Shown: in pieces, positions 54,704 through 64,000 of the stretch | Layout: the number at the start of each line of letters is the position of its first letter | How positions within the stretch are numbered: the stretch's first letter is position 1 | Assembly: GCA_963978895.1 (NCBI GenBank) | Contig: OZ022241.1 | Span: 12,393,856-12,457,855 of the forward strand | Direction of reading: 5' to 3' | Length of the DNA stretch: 64,000 nucleotides | Origin: Erpobdella octoculata | Taxonomy: Eukaryota > Annelida > Clitellata > Hirudinida > Erpobdellidae | Notes under the pieces: model-generated | Seen by the model: only the letters and a program-made list of their open reading frames with translations | The model's database searches: none | Told to the model about the DNA's origin: nothing | Translations under genes and position numbers: made by a program

Positions 54704-55815
54704 CAGAGGCGTCATTTCAGCAAAACCTTAGTCGGGGCAAAAATATTATAAAACCCACAAATTCAAAAAAAAATTTTTTTTAATGCTATATTTTTTTCCG
54801 AAAATAGCGTATAGCCGGGGAAAGGGTAGTTGTAGTTACTTTTAAAAAATGTATTAAAATTCATCCACTTTTTCTCCAAAAAACTGGGACTGGAGAAAAA
54901 GTAAGTTGTAGCCAGTGACGGATTTATGGGAGGACCCAGATCGTGTGTCCCCGCTCATCAGCTAATTTTGGAGGCAAAAGTGTTTAAGGTTTAAAATAAA
55001 AGTTTAGAAAGTACTTACTACAATTGCTCTCTTTAATCATGTCACCTGTTTGGTGGAAAAATTTAGAGATACGATTTTCTAGGGACGTATTCGTTAGACT
55101 TTGCCTAGGGTTCCAAAAACTCTAGCTACGCTACTGCAGTTACCGGGTTGTCTTGACCTTATTTATTTCTCAAATCCCTGCACAGACCGATTATTTTAGA
55201 GCTGACCCGTTATATAAATACAAAATCCCAAGCCCGGTCATGTTCATTTTCATTACCACAAAAACCCATGGCTCAGCTAAATAGCTTCGATACATACTAA
55301 CTTTGGTCTGGACGTATCCATTTGATAATCCTTATATAAAGTCCCGCACCGAACCCGTCCCGTGCAGGGGTCTAGTCTGGTACCAACTCTGATAAATGTT
55401 TTGTGAGTATAAGTTTTTTTCAGGTTACACTGATGAAATAGAAAAACACATTGTAAAATTTGTCAGGTTTAACCGTTCCATAAATGCATAATTTAAATAT
55501 TTACAAGACTTAATATCTTATTCAATATGTTATACGCGAGCATACTTTGCTATTGTATGTTTCTAACATCTTAACAATTTACGATTTGCAACTGAGTATG
55601 TGTACATATTTCGTTTATTGTTTTTTTTTTGTTTCGTTTGTACTGTCCGAACGGTATTAGAGGCCGATAGGCCCTTCTGTTTGAGAATAAATAAATAAAT
55701 AAATAAAAAAATAAAAAGTTGTTTATACTAATATTTTAATGTTTTTAAATAAAAATCAATAAACTGAAATTATACAATGCATACTGCCTATTTGCTAACG
55801 CAAATGACGCCCCTG
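54704..55815. mobile_element. hAT element with 8-bp target duplication
   Basis: The ends CAGAGGCGTCATTT and AAATGACGCCCCTG are inverted. The flanks CCCGCCGA (54696-54703) and CCCGCCAA (55816-55823) differ by one base. No transposase is visible. The interior includes a LINE-like 3' tail near 55650-55710 (GGCCGATAGGCCC then (AATA)n). The element is non-autonomous and probably carries nested insertions. Confidence 0.75.
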
Positions 55816-55823
55816 CCCGCCAA

Positions 55824-56155
55824 AAATAAAAGAAAATAAGAAAAATGAGGACAAGCAAGAGAAAGAAAGTAAAAATGGTTTCTCAGCATATTGAACATAG
55901 CCTAAATCAACGCCCTTGTTTGCAACCCTGCCTTTAACTAGCTAAAAAAATCAATAAATAAGACAACTACTGTAAAACATAAAGTTAAATGGTACTGCCG
56001 AAACTCGACCCAAAACCAACCCGAACCCAAAGGTTTTTAATTTTGAAACCCGGACCCGAACCCGAAATTTAGAAAATCGAAAACCCGAACCTGAACCCAA
56101 ACCCAAAAAGTGGAAAAAATCGTACCCGTGACATCCCTACAAATTATGTATGTTG
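55824..56155. other. unannotated, with CCCGAACC-type repeats
   Basis: Repeats like CCCGAACCCGAA occur at 55998-56110. No gene. Not a telomere: units are irregular and internal. Confidence 0.45.
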
Positions 56156-56640
56156 ATACTAGCGGGATTGCCCGGGTTTTTAGAGGTTTTTCTTTCTCGC
56201 TCGCTCGCGTTTCTTTTCCCGGCTGCTTTTACGCTCCCGCTCGCCCTCCCACTCCCGCTCGCCCTCCCGCTCGCTCACGTTTGCTTTCCCGCTCCCATTC
56301 GTTCTTCCGCTCGTGCTTGCACTCATGCTTTTTCTTGCTTTCCCGCTTTCTCTCCCTTTTCTGCTCACTCTCCTGCTTCCGGTCGCTTTCCCGCTCCCGA
56401 TCGCTTTCCCGCTTCCGGCCGCTTTCTCGCTCCCGGTCCCTTTCCCGCTCCCGGTTGCTTTCCCGCTCCCGGTCGCTTTCCCTCTCGCTCTCTAGTTTCA
56501 GCTCAATTTTCCATTTCCGCACGCTCTCCCGCTTCCACTTGCTTTTTTAATCAGGCTCGCCATACCGCTCTTGCTCGTTCTCCCGCTTTCTTTCCCGCTC
56601 CAGTTCCGTTTCTTTTCTCCTCTCCCTTCGTGTTTAGAAC
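56156..56640 (-). repeat. GC-terminus plus pyrimidine minisatellite (family member 2)
   Basis: Starts ACTAGCGGGATTGCCCGGG, then TTTTTAGAGGTTTTTC and ~400 bp of CTTTCCCGCTCCCGGTCG-type units. This is the reverse orientation of the repeat at 54107-54371. Confidence 0.75.
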
Positions 56641-57198
56641 AAAATGACATTCTACTCCACTACATCTTTTCAAGCTGTTACAGAAGCTATCCGTCTCATT
56701 CGTCGGTCACTCACCCACATTGAAAATCAGATAAAGTTTTCTCCAAAATCCTTTAAAACTGCACCGTCTAAAATTAAACTCCTCGTTGTTAGATGGAATT
56801 GTAAAGTTTATCTCTTTAGCGCACAGACTTACTAAAGTTTCAAATGAACCCGTTTAGGTCCAAAACTTTATTAATTAGATTTCTATTATTTTTTTTGTTA
56901 TTTCTAAGTTACTTGCTTATGTTTTAACAGATTTATTTTTAATTATTTTTTATTTGAAAGAAAACTTTGAAAATTCTCTATGCTCGTTTTTCGAACGGTG
57001 GTCGTATAGACTACTGAAAACGACAAAATGTTTAAAAGTCAATTTCTTTTTTTTCTCAACGCAAAAAATTATAATATAAAGTTTAGGCTATAAACAGAAA
57101 AGCTAAAAACACATTTCTGACTTTATTAGTAACGCAGTTCAATAAAATCCAAAAATTTAACATTCAATAAATCAGTCAAGCAGTTCATGATAGTCGTT
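56641..57198. other. unannotated AT-rich DNA
   Basis: No gene or repeat I can support. Confidence 0.4.
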
Positions 57199-57824
57199 TC
57201 AGAACCGGAGTGTGCGGAAAGCACCAAAACAATTACGATGAAGTCGTTTGCCACACTTGGCCCACATGTACAGTGTTTTGCCACAATTTTCCAGCTTGTA
57301 GCGACCTACTGTTTTCACCTTTTCCAGTTCGTGACCATGGCCAGTTGCTGAATCTTTACTATCGTTTTGTTTTTTCAACCGTGCATGAATTCATTTCATC
57401 GGTATAAAACAACCTAAACAGCCTATATGGGGGTTTTCAAGCAAAGCACCATTGTGGTGTTTCAAACTCGTTATATATAGACTGTTTTAAAAGTGGCTAT
57501 TCAAATGACTCTTTTTGGTCCAAGTGCATTTCAATCGTTTTTAGCGTTTTGGTTGCCGCGGCATTGAACTGACCGTATTTGCGACCTAAATTTCTTCACC
57601 CAAAGAACCGACACAGTCTAATCATTAGTATAATCAACTTCTACCTTCCCGGATATTACAAAGAATAACATTTCTTCTTCATTTGCTTATTCAACAGTCA
57701 CGTGTTATGATGCGCCGGGCGGAAGAATGACAAGTATGTCAACCTCAATGCTATCATCATCATCAAGAATTAGTTACATAGCTTCTTTCAACGTGAAAAA
57801 AACGTTCTGTTTGACGCCTTTCAT
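57199..57824 (-). pseudogene. piggyBac transposase remnant, internally deleted
   Basis: The minus strand from the ATG at 57824 reads FFTLKEAM, a stop, LILDDDDSIEVDILVILPPG and VTVE. This resembles the acidic N-terminus of piggyBac transposases, with two more stops nearby. At the other end GHGHELEKVKTVGRYKLENC...WAKCGKRLHRNCFGAFRT, stop at 57199-57201, resembles the C-terminal zinc domain. The catalytic core is missing. It is a different lineage from the piggyBac at 7880. Confidence 0.55.
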
Positions 57825-58529
57825 TTTTAAACTTTACAAACATTTCATTCCAAGAATGAAATTTGCAAAAAACACTATCACCAAGTCAACCACTGCACAA
57901 TTATAAGCTGAATAAACTAGTTTCGACTCGTTCGCATAAAGTGCTCTATACGCCCAACGATCGTAGAACGAGCATGACTCATACATGTTCAGATTGTGGG
58001 TTATTGTAAACACAATAAAATTTAATTAACGTTGCTGTTTACTTTTGAGTACATCCTCTTTCGATATTTCAAACTTTTGTTATGATAACTCTCATGAAAT
58101 TAGCATAATAAATTTTTAAAGTAATATCGGTCGAAAACCTTGAAAATGCTCATATTCTAACCCAGATTAAACTACTTAATACGAATAAAAAAATTATTTA
58201 AAAATTTTTATACAGTGTATTGAAGCTTTCTCAACATAAAACATAACTTTTAACAAAAAAAAAATACAGCTGCTGAATTTTATGCAACGCCAAAAATAAG
58301 TGTGTTCGTAAAACGTACGATGGTCTAAAACGGGTTAATACAAATCCGTGTGTTATGTGAATAGATAGTTCAAGCAACACATCCTTCTCTGCACTTCTCC
58401 TTCTACACATTTCCGTCCCCATATATTTTCCATTCATTCTCTCCGATATTTATTTCTATATATTCCTTACCACTCCACGTATCCTACTCTCTTTATTTTC
58501 ATTTCTCACATTTTTTAACATTTAACCCT
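57825..58529. other. unannotated AT-rich DNA
   Basis: No gene, RNA or repeat recognised. Confidence 0.4.
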
Positions 58530-58890
58530 CTACATTGAATCTATATGTATATATTTCCTCAGAGCATCCTAGAAAATTTATTCTCTTGAGACGTCTTCCT
58601 CCACGTTTACGCATCTTCCACACACATCACCTGAAACTATTCGGACCACACATTCTTTCCACACGTGTCTTCAAAATATTTCACACCACACATTTTTTCT
58701 ACATACTCCCTCAAAATATGTGCACCACATATTCTTTCCACCTATACCACTTCTTATATTCCCACCCCATCTACATATACCACTCCACACATTACCGTCC
58801 CATCCAACACACCACTCTACACATTTTATTCTATCCACATATACTACTCCACACATTTCTTCCCATCTACATATACCAAAGTTATTGATC
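58530..58890. repeat. pyrimidine-rich degenerate minisatellite
   Basis: Variants of CCACACATTCTTTCCA and CATCTACATATACCACTCCA recur about every 30-60 bp. ORFs here are by-products. Confidence 0.7.
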
Positions 58891-59190
58891 GTTTGACATA
58901 AAGAAATATCGACTTCTTTTCTTGATTGATTTATCTAATATCTTCCTGACAACTGACAAAGCTCGTGGTAGTCTACATACCCAGCAGTGGACAATTTTTC
59001 ATTAATTTACAATTGATACCCAACATATAAAGAAATACATCAAACGGAGTTTGTCAAGATTGGGAGAATTTTGCAAAAGAATTGACGTTAATTGACACAT
59101 TCGTTTTTGTTTAATGATTTAAATTTTTCGGATTTCGAATTTTTTTCTGAATTTAAAATTTAACGTTAGTTATCTTAAATTTTCTACTAC
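58891..59190. other. unannotated AT-rich DNA
   Basis: Nothing supported. Confidence 0.4.
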
Positions 59191-59194
59191 ATTA

Positions 59195-59440
59195 ACTATA
59201 CAATACTAGAAACTACTATACTTAAACAGTATTATACCACATCTAACTGCACGAATTTCTCCACTACATTAACTATACAATACCATGAAGTACTATACAG
59301 TATTCATAAAGTACTAAACAGTACTATACAATACTACACATAACTACAGTACTATACAATACTACACATAACTACATTACTATACAGTTCTATACAGTGT
59401 TATACAGTACTTTATAGTACTATACACATCTAACCTGCCA
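59195..59440. repeat. ACTATACAGTACT-type tandem repeat
   Basis: Imperfect units such as TACTATACAATACTACACA and ACTATACAGTACTATACA, including a ~90-bp block repeated near 59210 and 59260. Confidence 0.8.
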
Positions 59441-59509
59441 GACTGATCAGAGACAGGAATGTCGGTTTTTTACATAACCGCATCGTTTATAAGGACATCG
59501 ACTAAAAAA

Positions 59510-59625
59510 CTTAAATGACAACATTTGACATTTGGTGCGCTTTTGCGACTTTTATTTTGTAAAAAAGCGCTATATAAAAAACCTGCATAATAAAATAATA
59601 ATAATGAGTTTATCTTGATGGATGT
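59510..59625 (+). mobile_element. L2-type LINE or SINE 3' tail fragment
   Basis: AAAAAAGCGCTATATAAAAA followed by (AAT)n is the 3' tail form of L2-like LINEs and their SINEs. Nothing else of the element remains. Confidence 0.5.
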
Positions 59626-60048
59626 GTGATCAATCTGATATCTTAAAGGGTTTCTTATTAAGAAAGTTTATGCTGCGCATAATTTGAATAGTTACATTCA
59701 AATGAGCAGCAAATAAATAATGTGCAATTCCAAATGGTAATTAAATTTAACATTTTTAGACTTAATGCTCTACTTCAAAAAACAATACTCGTAACATATG
59801 CCATTTGAAGAAATAGCAACGTCTCTGCACCAGAAATGCACTTGGAGCTGATAAGCCAAATAAATTACCATGCTGCGTCGGACATAAGTTAGTAGGATTT
59901 AGCGTGAGCCAAAAATCCCGGAGACAGAAATCGAATCTCCAAACTAGAAAATAATGTTTGTATAATTTTAGAGTTGATCTTTTACACCATCCAATCAGTA
60001 AACCTTTTCATTTTAAATCATTCCAGTTGTATGAACATTATTATTTAT
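59626..60048. other. unannotated DNA
   Basis: No gene found. Confidence 0.4.
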
Positions 60049-60130
60049 TGCTAGCGGGGTTACCCAGCGTTGCCTGGGGATTTTAGAGGTTCTTCTATCG
60101 TTTTCCTTTCTCTTGCTCTTTTTCTCTCGC
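60049..60130 (-). repeat. GC-terminus repeat (family member 3)
   Basis: TGCTAGCGGGGTTACCCAGC, then TTTTAGAGGTTCTTC. Same terminus as 61241, but the minisatellite part is short. Confidence 0.7.
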
Positions 60131-60540
60131 CAATGTTTCCATACAAAGTCACTTTTTCAAACTCTTCCAGTATTTCCTCACAAAAAACTACGGCCATTTT
60201 CAATTACTATAGTTATAAAAATAGTCTTTATTTTTTACAAACTTTTATTTAGGTTACAATCTCTGTTTGTGTGTGTGTGTGTGGCTTTCTCTGTACACAA
60301 ATCTTGCAAGTGAAGTTTAACCAGCTTTTTGACTAGCTAGGAAGCTGAAACTTTCAGCATAGCTTTATATTGGATGACAATACATGATTCAATTAAAAAA
60401 AGGAAAGTATTTGGAACTTCTTTCGTATACATACACACAGACACACATCGAGTGTATTTGAAATCAAAGTTTGTGTTAAAAAAAATCGTTTTTTCCTTTA
60501 CTTGCATATTTCAATTGCTGTTTTGCTTGAATAAAAGCCG
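60131..60540. other. unannotated DNA with a short (GT)n
   Basis: (TG)n near 60265-60282. No gene. Confidence 0.4.
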
Positions 60541-60664
<124 letters not shown>

Positions 60665-61205
60665 GTAAAATTTATAATGCGCCCTTATAAAAAACAAGTC
60701 TTTCGCAAAAGCGCGCAGTTCGACAATATCTCCTAATCAATGTACTTACTAAAGAGATATGTTTTTAATCTAGTTTTAAATTGAGTAGTGTCTTTAGATT
60801 GGCAAATATGTGCAGGCAAGCTGTTCCAGTAAGTTGGGCCAGAGATGGCAAAAGCTCTGTTTCCAAATTGGAGACGAGACCGGACAGAGACGAAGTCGTC
60901 CCTGCTAGTAGAACGAAGACGCCGCCTTGCAGGGAGCGACGAGCATGGCGATCCGTTAAATATGTTAAACATTAAGAGGCATATTTTAAAATTTATTCTA
61001 GCAGGGATAGGTAGCCAATGAAGTTGACGTAAAGTTGGGGTGATGTGGTCTCGGGGACGGAGATCTTTGACAAGCCGAGCGGCCGCATGGAGTACAGAAG
61101 TAAAGGATTTTAAAGACGATGATGGTAGACCTGTCAGCACTGAGTTGCAGTAGTCTACTCTTGAGAAGACAAAAGCCTGGACTAAGAACTATACATTCAT
61201 GAGCC
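60665..61205 (-). pseudogene. L2-type LINE, ORF2 C-terminal fragment
   Basis: From about 61205 the minus strand gives VQAFVFSRVDYCNSVLTGLP, HAAARLVKDLRPRDHITPTL, LHWLPIPARINFKICL, FAISGPTYWNSLP and LKTYLFSKYID with a stop at 60733-60735. This is the standard end of L2/CR1 ORF2 without stops. The 3' UTR has GGGCGCATTATAAATTTTAC before the (TTG)n tail. It is 5'-truncated, so only the last ~150 codons remain. Confidence 0.88.
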
Positions 61206-61240
61206 TCCTGTTCGAATGTTGAAGATTTTTATAAATATTA

Positions 61241-61557
61241 CTAGCGGGGTACCCGGCGTTGCCCGGGGTTTTTAGAGGTTTTACGAATGCCTGTCTCTCT
61301 CACTCCCTTTTCCTTCCCCGCTTGTTTTCCCGTTCTTGTTTGCTCTCCCGTTCCTGGTCGCTTTCCCGCTCCCGGTCGCATTCTCGCTCCCGGTCGCCTC
61401 CCCGCTTCCGATCGCATTCCCGCTCCCGGTCACTTTCTTTTTCCCGATCTTAGTCGCTTGATTGCCCGGGGTTTTCCCGTTCCTGGACGCATCCTTGTTT
61501 CTAGTCGCTTTTCCGCTCGTTCTTTCGCTCTCACTTGCTTTTCCGTTCCCGTTACCG

Positions 61558-61623
<66 letters not shown>
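61241..61623 (-). repeat. GC-terminus plus minisatellite and (TA)n (family member 4)
   Basis: TACTAGCGGGGTACCCGGCG and TTTTTAGAGGTTTT, then CCCGCTCCCGGTCGC-type units up to 61555 and a (TA)n tract at 61561-61623. Confidence 0.75.
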
Positions 61624-61625
<2 letters not shown>

Positions 61626-61789
61626 GTAAGATGGCATAAGGTTTTCTTTAAGACAAGCTCGATTAAAAATAAGTCTCCATTTAGCCGCTATGAGTTTTAT
61701 AGATACTTTCTCAATATTTCGGAACAACGTTTTTTGTTTACTGCAACACGTATTAAGAAAAGTATTAACATTTAAAACTTTCTTTATTT

Positions 61790-61832
61790 CAGACTTACGG
61801 GCCGTTTCGGCTTTCGCCATCTTCAGAGTCTG
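61790..61832 (-). ncRNA. type I hammerhead ribozyme (predicted)
   Basis: The minus strand folds as a minimal self-cleaving hammerhead. Stem I is six pairs, CAGACT (61832-61827) with AGTCTG (61795-61790). The core CTGAAGA (61826-61820) is of the CUGANGA form. Stem II is GGC/GCC with a GAAA tetraloop, then the invariant GAAA (61808-61805). Stem III is ACG/CGT with a 3-base loop, and the cleavage site follows GTA (an NUH triplet) at 61796. One extra T sits between the core and stem II, which may weaken activity. Short stem III hammerheads of this kind are known from Penelope-like elements and retrozymes. The host element here is not identified. Confidence 0.7.
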
Positions 61833-62062
61833 TTAATACGATCGCGTAAAAGGAGGCAAAAGACAGAGGCGTGGATTCAGCAAAATCTTGAGGGGGGCAA
61901 AGATTTTTTAAATTTAACCTAGAGAATCTTCAAACTAAAATGAACATGCCAATATACACTAGCATGTTGCATTTTCATGTAAGACATATATTAATTAAAA
62001 AAACAGTATACAAAAGTATTAACTTTTATTTAATATTGAACGCAGACAAAAAAACTTTTAAA

Positions 62063-62191
62063 TTATGAATGTAACAAAGGGTATCGATGTTCCTTAATTT
62101 TGGCAAAATTGTTCACTAAATCATCAAGATCAAATGTTTTTTCTAAGTCATGTTCCACTGCCATCAGTAATGAAATATTAAGTCTCTCGTC
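62063..62191 (-). pseudogene. hAT transposase C-terminal (dimerisation) fragment
   Basis: The minus strand reads DERLNISLLMAVEHDLEKTF then DLDDLVNNFAKIKEHRYP and a TAA stop at 62063-62065. ERL..L.L..IE is the start of the hAT C-terminal dimerisation motif as in ZMYM-type proteins. The upstream part is displaced by the SINE at 62192. Confidence 0.65.
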
Positions 62192-62490
62192 GCCACACGT
62201 TGATCGGTTCAATTCCGGGTTCGATTCCAGGTTCGGGCACGTAGTTTCTTTTAACTAGAAATCAACTCACACTGTTCAAGCCAACTCAGCCTTTCATTCT
62301 TCACTGGTCGATAAATGAGTACCAGTTTCACGACTGGGGTGTAATAGAGTTCGGCATATTCCGATTTCGGATACATGTGTGGGTGGCAGGAAACTATGTA
62401 ATCCCATATGCACGAGCCGTTCCCGGCACCTCTGAAGTTTCATAACACTACAGTGCGCCTTACAAATTTTCTACTACTGATACTACTTAG
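62192..62490 (+). mobile_element. tRNA-derived SINE, degenerate, nested in the hAT
   Basis: GGGTTCGATTCCAGG (box B) and GGGCACGTAGTTTC match the SINE at 47438. The body differs, and the 3' end GTGCGCCTTACAAATTTTCT resembles the L2 LINE 3' UTR end at 60665. The 5' head is mutated. Confidence 0.65.
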
Positions 62491-63307
62491 ATAAGTCTTC
62501 ACATGTTTTAAAACTGAACAAAATTGTTCATTTGCTGCAATGCTAACAGGTAATGTCAGCACAATTTTTAATAATTTTAGAACTTCTGAATAAGCACATG
62601 GAAATTGCTCTAGTTGTGATTTAACTCAGCAAGATCCAAAAACTTTCCTTCAGACTGACGACAGGTTCCATGAAACGATTTTGCAGCTTATGTATTTGTG
62701 ATCGAAAACTACTTCATCATAAATTGGCAAGAGTTTCGCATTTTTCCACATCTAAAAATTGCTTACAGTTATGATGGTCAAAAGCTTGAATTGTTCAATA
62801 GCATTAAAAACGACCTATTTTATGCAAAAGGCCAATTAAACTCAGCTACAAATCTATCCAAAATGCTATAATATAATCTTTACATTTTTCTCAAAAAAGC
62901 TAAGTGTTTGGCCTGTTACATCTCTTTTTCCCATAGTGCTGCTTGTGCTTGATAAATAATCTTTCAAAAATGATGAGATTTTTTTGATCGTCTTGGTAGA
63001 ACTGATGCTGCATCTGATGTGCTCGTATCAAAATCAATTTCGATTTCGGCAAATTTTTCAAAATTCATTGCCTGTTTTAATAATAAATTCCATGCAGTTT
63101 CAGATCTTTCGGCTTCAAGATATTAGCAGAAATATATGATAACTAAGTAGATATAATTCAAAAGGTATGAAAAATTTTTCGTTTATCAACTAGTCTAAAT
63201 ACTCAATTGTGAGTGAGCTAATAAAAAGTTTTTCTATTTGGTAGAAAAATCTTGGGGGGGGCCGTGGCCCCCCTCAGCCCCCCCCAATCCACGCCTCTGG
63301 CAAAAGA

Positions 63308-63590
63308 TAAGAAAACATGTAATAACTAAATATACAAATAAACTAATATCCTCAAGGAATTATCTCAATAGAAGGATATTAATAAAAATAATCAAATTTA
63401 GACAATGTAATTAAATAACGTACATAAAATAAACTGGAGTTATGAGGATAAAATAAGTATAATTAAAAACGTTTAATTAAAGGATAAAATAATAGTAGCA
63501 GTAATAATAATAATATTAATAAAAGCAAGTATTATGATAATAAATAATTAAATTAAGTCGAAATTACATAAGATATTTAAATAAATAAAA
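63308..63590. other. unannotated AT-rich DNA, probable 3' UTR of the right-edge ORF
   Basis: Very AT-rich with AATAAA-like runs on the minus strand. It would be the 3' flank of the gene that ends at 63591. Confidence 0.35.
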
Positions 63591-64000
63591 TCAAGAATAT
63601 CTCCGCTTTCGTCGAACAGTGATGTTCTCGTTTGAAAGTAAATGGAGGAAGGAACTGGATGAGTACGAACAATTGTCATCAATCGGACATTCTTCTTCGA
63701 CACAGGTGCGCGCGGTATCAACAGGACCAACAGGTTGATCCAAGTCATCAACAACGGTCGTGAAGGAACAAGGACTTTCTGTGAGGATATCTTCTAAAGT
63801 ATCTTTAGATGACGGATCTTGCGTGGTATCGAAATATTGCGAAAAAGAGCATGCGTCCAAAACGTCAGGACTGTTTGTTTTATACATATCACACTTATGA
63901 TTAAGTTGAAACTCATCAGGTGAATCAGTTTCAAGAAAATTATCAAGTGATTGAACCAGATCAACAGAGCAGCAGGTACCGATGTCGTGGAATTCATTAA
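63591..64000 (-). CDS. unidentified ORF, C-terminal part, continues beyond the window
   Basis: The frame is open from the right edge to a stop at 63591-63593, about 136 codons. It is acidic and Ser/Asp/Thr-rich (FHDIGTCCSVDLVQSLDNF, DTTQDPSSKDTLEDILTESP, DDNCSYSSSSFLHLLSN) and ends in a basic tail VRRKRRYS. There are no recognised domains or membrane segments. Base composition is clearly less AT-rich than its 3' flank, supporting a real exon. The basic end could be a nuclear signal. Host gene or transposon cannot be decided. Confidence 0.5.
   Translation of the reverse strand, partial: NEFHDIGTCCSVDLVQSLDNFLETDSPDEFQLNHKCDMYKTNSPDVLDACSFSQYFDTTQDPSSKDTLEDILTESPCSFTTVVDDLDQPVGPVDTARTCVEEECPIDDNCSYSSSSFLHLLSNENITVRRKRRYS

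Larger units (their letters stand above)
61864..63299 (-). mobile_element. hAT element with perfect 8-bp target duplication
   Basis: The inverted ends CAGAGGCGTGGATT and AATCCACGCCTCTG are flanked by GCAAAAGA on both sides (61856-61863 and 63300-63307). Decayed transposase sequence is on the minus strand: EAERSETAWNLLLKQAMNFE near 63120-63060, and a C-terminal dimerisation segment at 62191-62063. A SINE interrupts it. Confidence 0.9.

Noticed and set aside
55998..56110. Telomere-like CCCGAACC repeats
   Set aside because: Irregular units, internal position, and no match to a known animal telomere unit.
54107..56550. Long Arg/Ser/Glu-rich ORFs that look like SR proteins
   Set aside because: They are translations of AGCGACCGGGAGCGGGA-type minisatellites, open in several frames on both strands.
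62640..62690. Second hammerhead ribozyme (CTGACGA ... GAAAC)
   Set aside because: Core-like strings are present, but stem II does not close and stems I and III have no partners.

Overview
This is an AT-rich stretch of an animal nuclear genome, most likely an invertebrate. I cannot name the species. The evidence is Pol II-style promoters (TATA and CCAAT boxes), genes with GT/AG introns, and a typical metazoan mix of transposons: P/THAP9, hAT, piggyBac, pogo, MULE, L2/CR1- and I-type LINEs, Ty3/gypsy, tRNA-derived SINEs and long (TA)n tracts. No bacterial operons or phage genes are present.

The centrepiece (about 14.8-29.0 kb) is a head-to-tail tandem array of intronless genes for a canonical nuclear poly(A) polymerase (PAP). 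Four copies are intact 522-residue ORFs (15884, 18240, 23217, 25587). Each sits in a unit of about 2.3 kb with its own promoter: a CCAAT box, an inverted CCAAT box, then a TATA box. The array is bounded by broken copies. One at 14852 is internally deleted, and one at 27854 is frameshifted by a 17-bp deletion and truncated. A 3' fragment of the same broken type begins the window, and a C-terminal fragment lies far away at 44.5-44.8 kb on the minus strand. A 2.7-kb pogo transposon with an intact DDD transposase sits between PAP copies 2 and 3.

Bases 1-11148 reappear in the same orientation at 28668-39260. This is a segmental duplication with an initial offset of 28,667 bp. Both copies carry the PAP pseudogene tail, an unknown TIR element, a hAT MITE, a ~158-bp tandem repeat, a decayed Mag-like gypsy element, an L2 LINE tail with a nested MITE, an internally deleted piggyBac, a SINE and the THAP exons of a P element. 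It implies that another PAP array lies just upstream of the window.

From 39.1 to 47.3 kb a P-element (THAP9-type) transposase gene is split by nested insertions: an L2-type LINE, a hAT element inside the LINE tail, a PAP fragment inside an inverted duplication, and an LTR element whose only ORF is a SAP-domain Gag-like protein. From 47.4 to 63.6 kb are SINEs, a foldback MULE with a 9-bp target duplication, an I-type LINE fragment with a 14-bp target duplication, two hAT elements with 8-bp target duplications, minisatellites, a repeat family ending in a GC-rich terminus, and a predicted hammerhead ribozyme at 61790-61832 (minus). The right edge cuts an unidentified acidic ORF (minus strand).

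Apart from the PAP genes and possibly the right-edge ORF, I see no credible host genes. No computation was run: identities, family assignments and copy relationships were read by eye.
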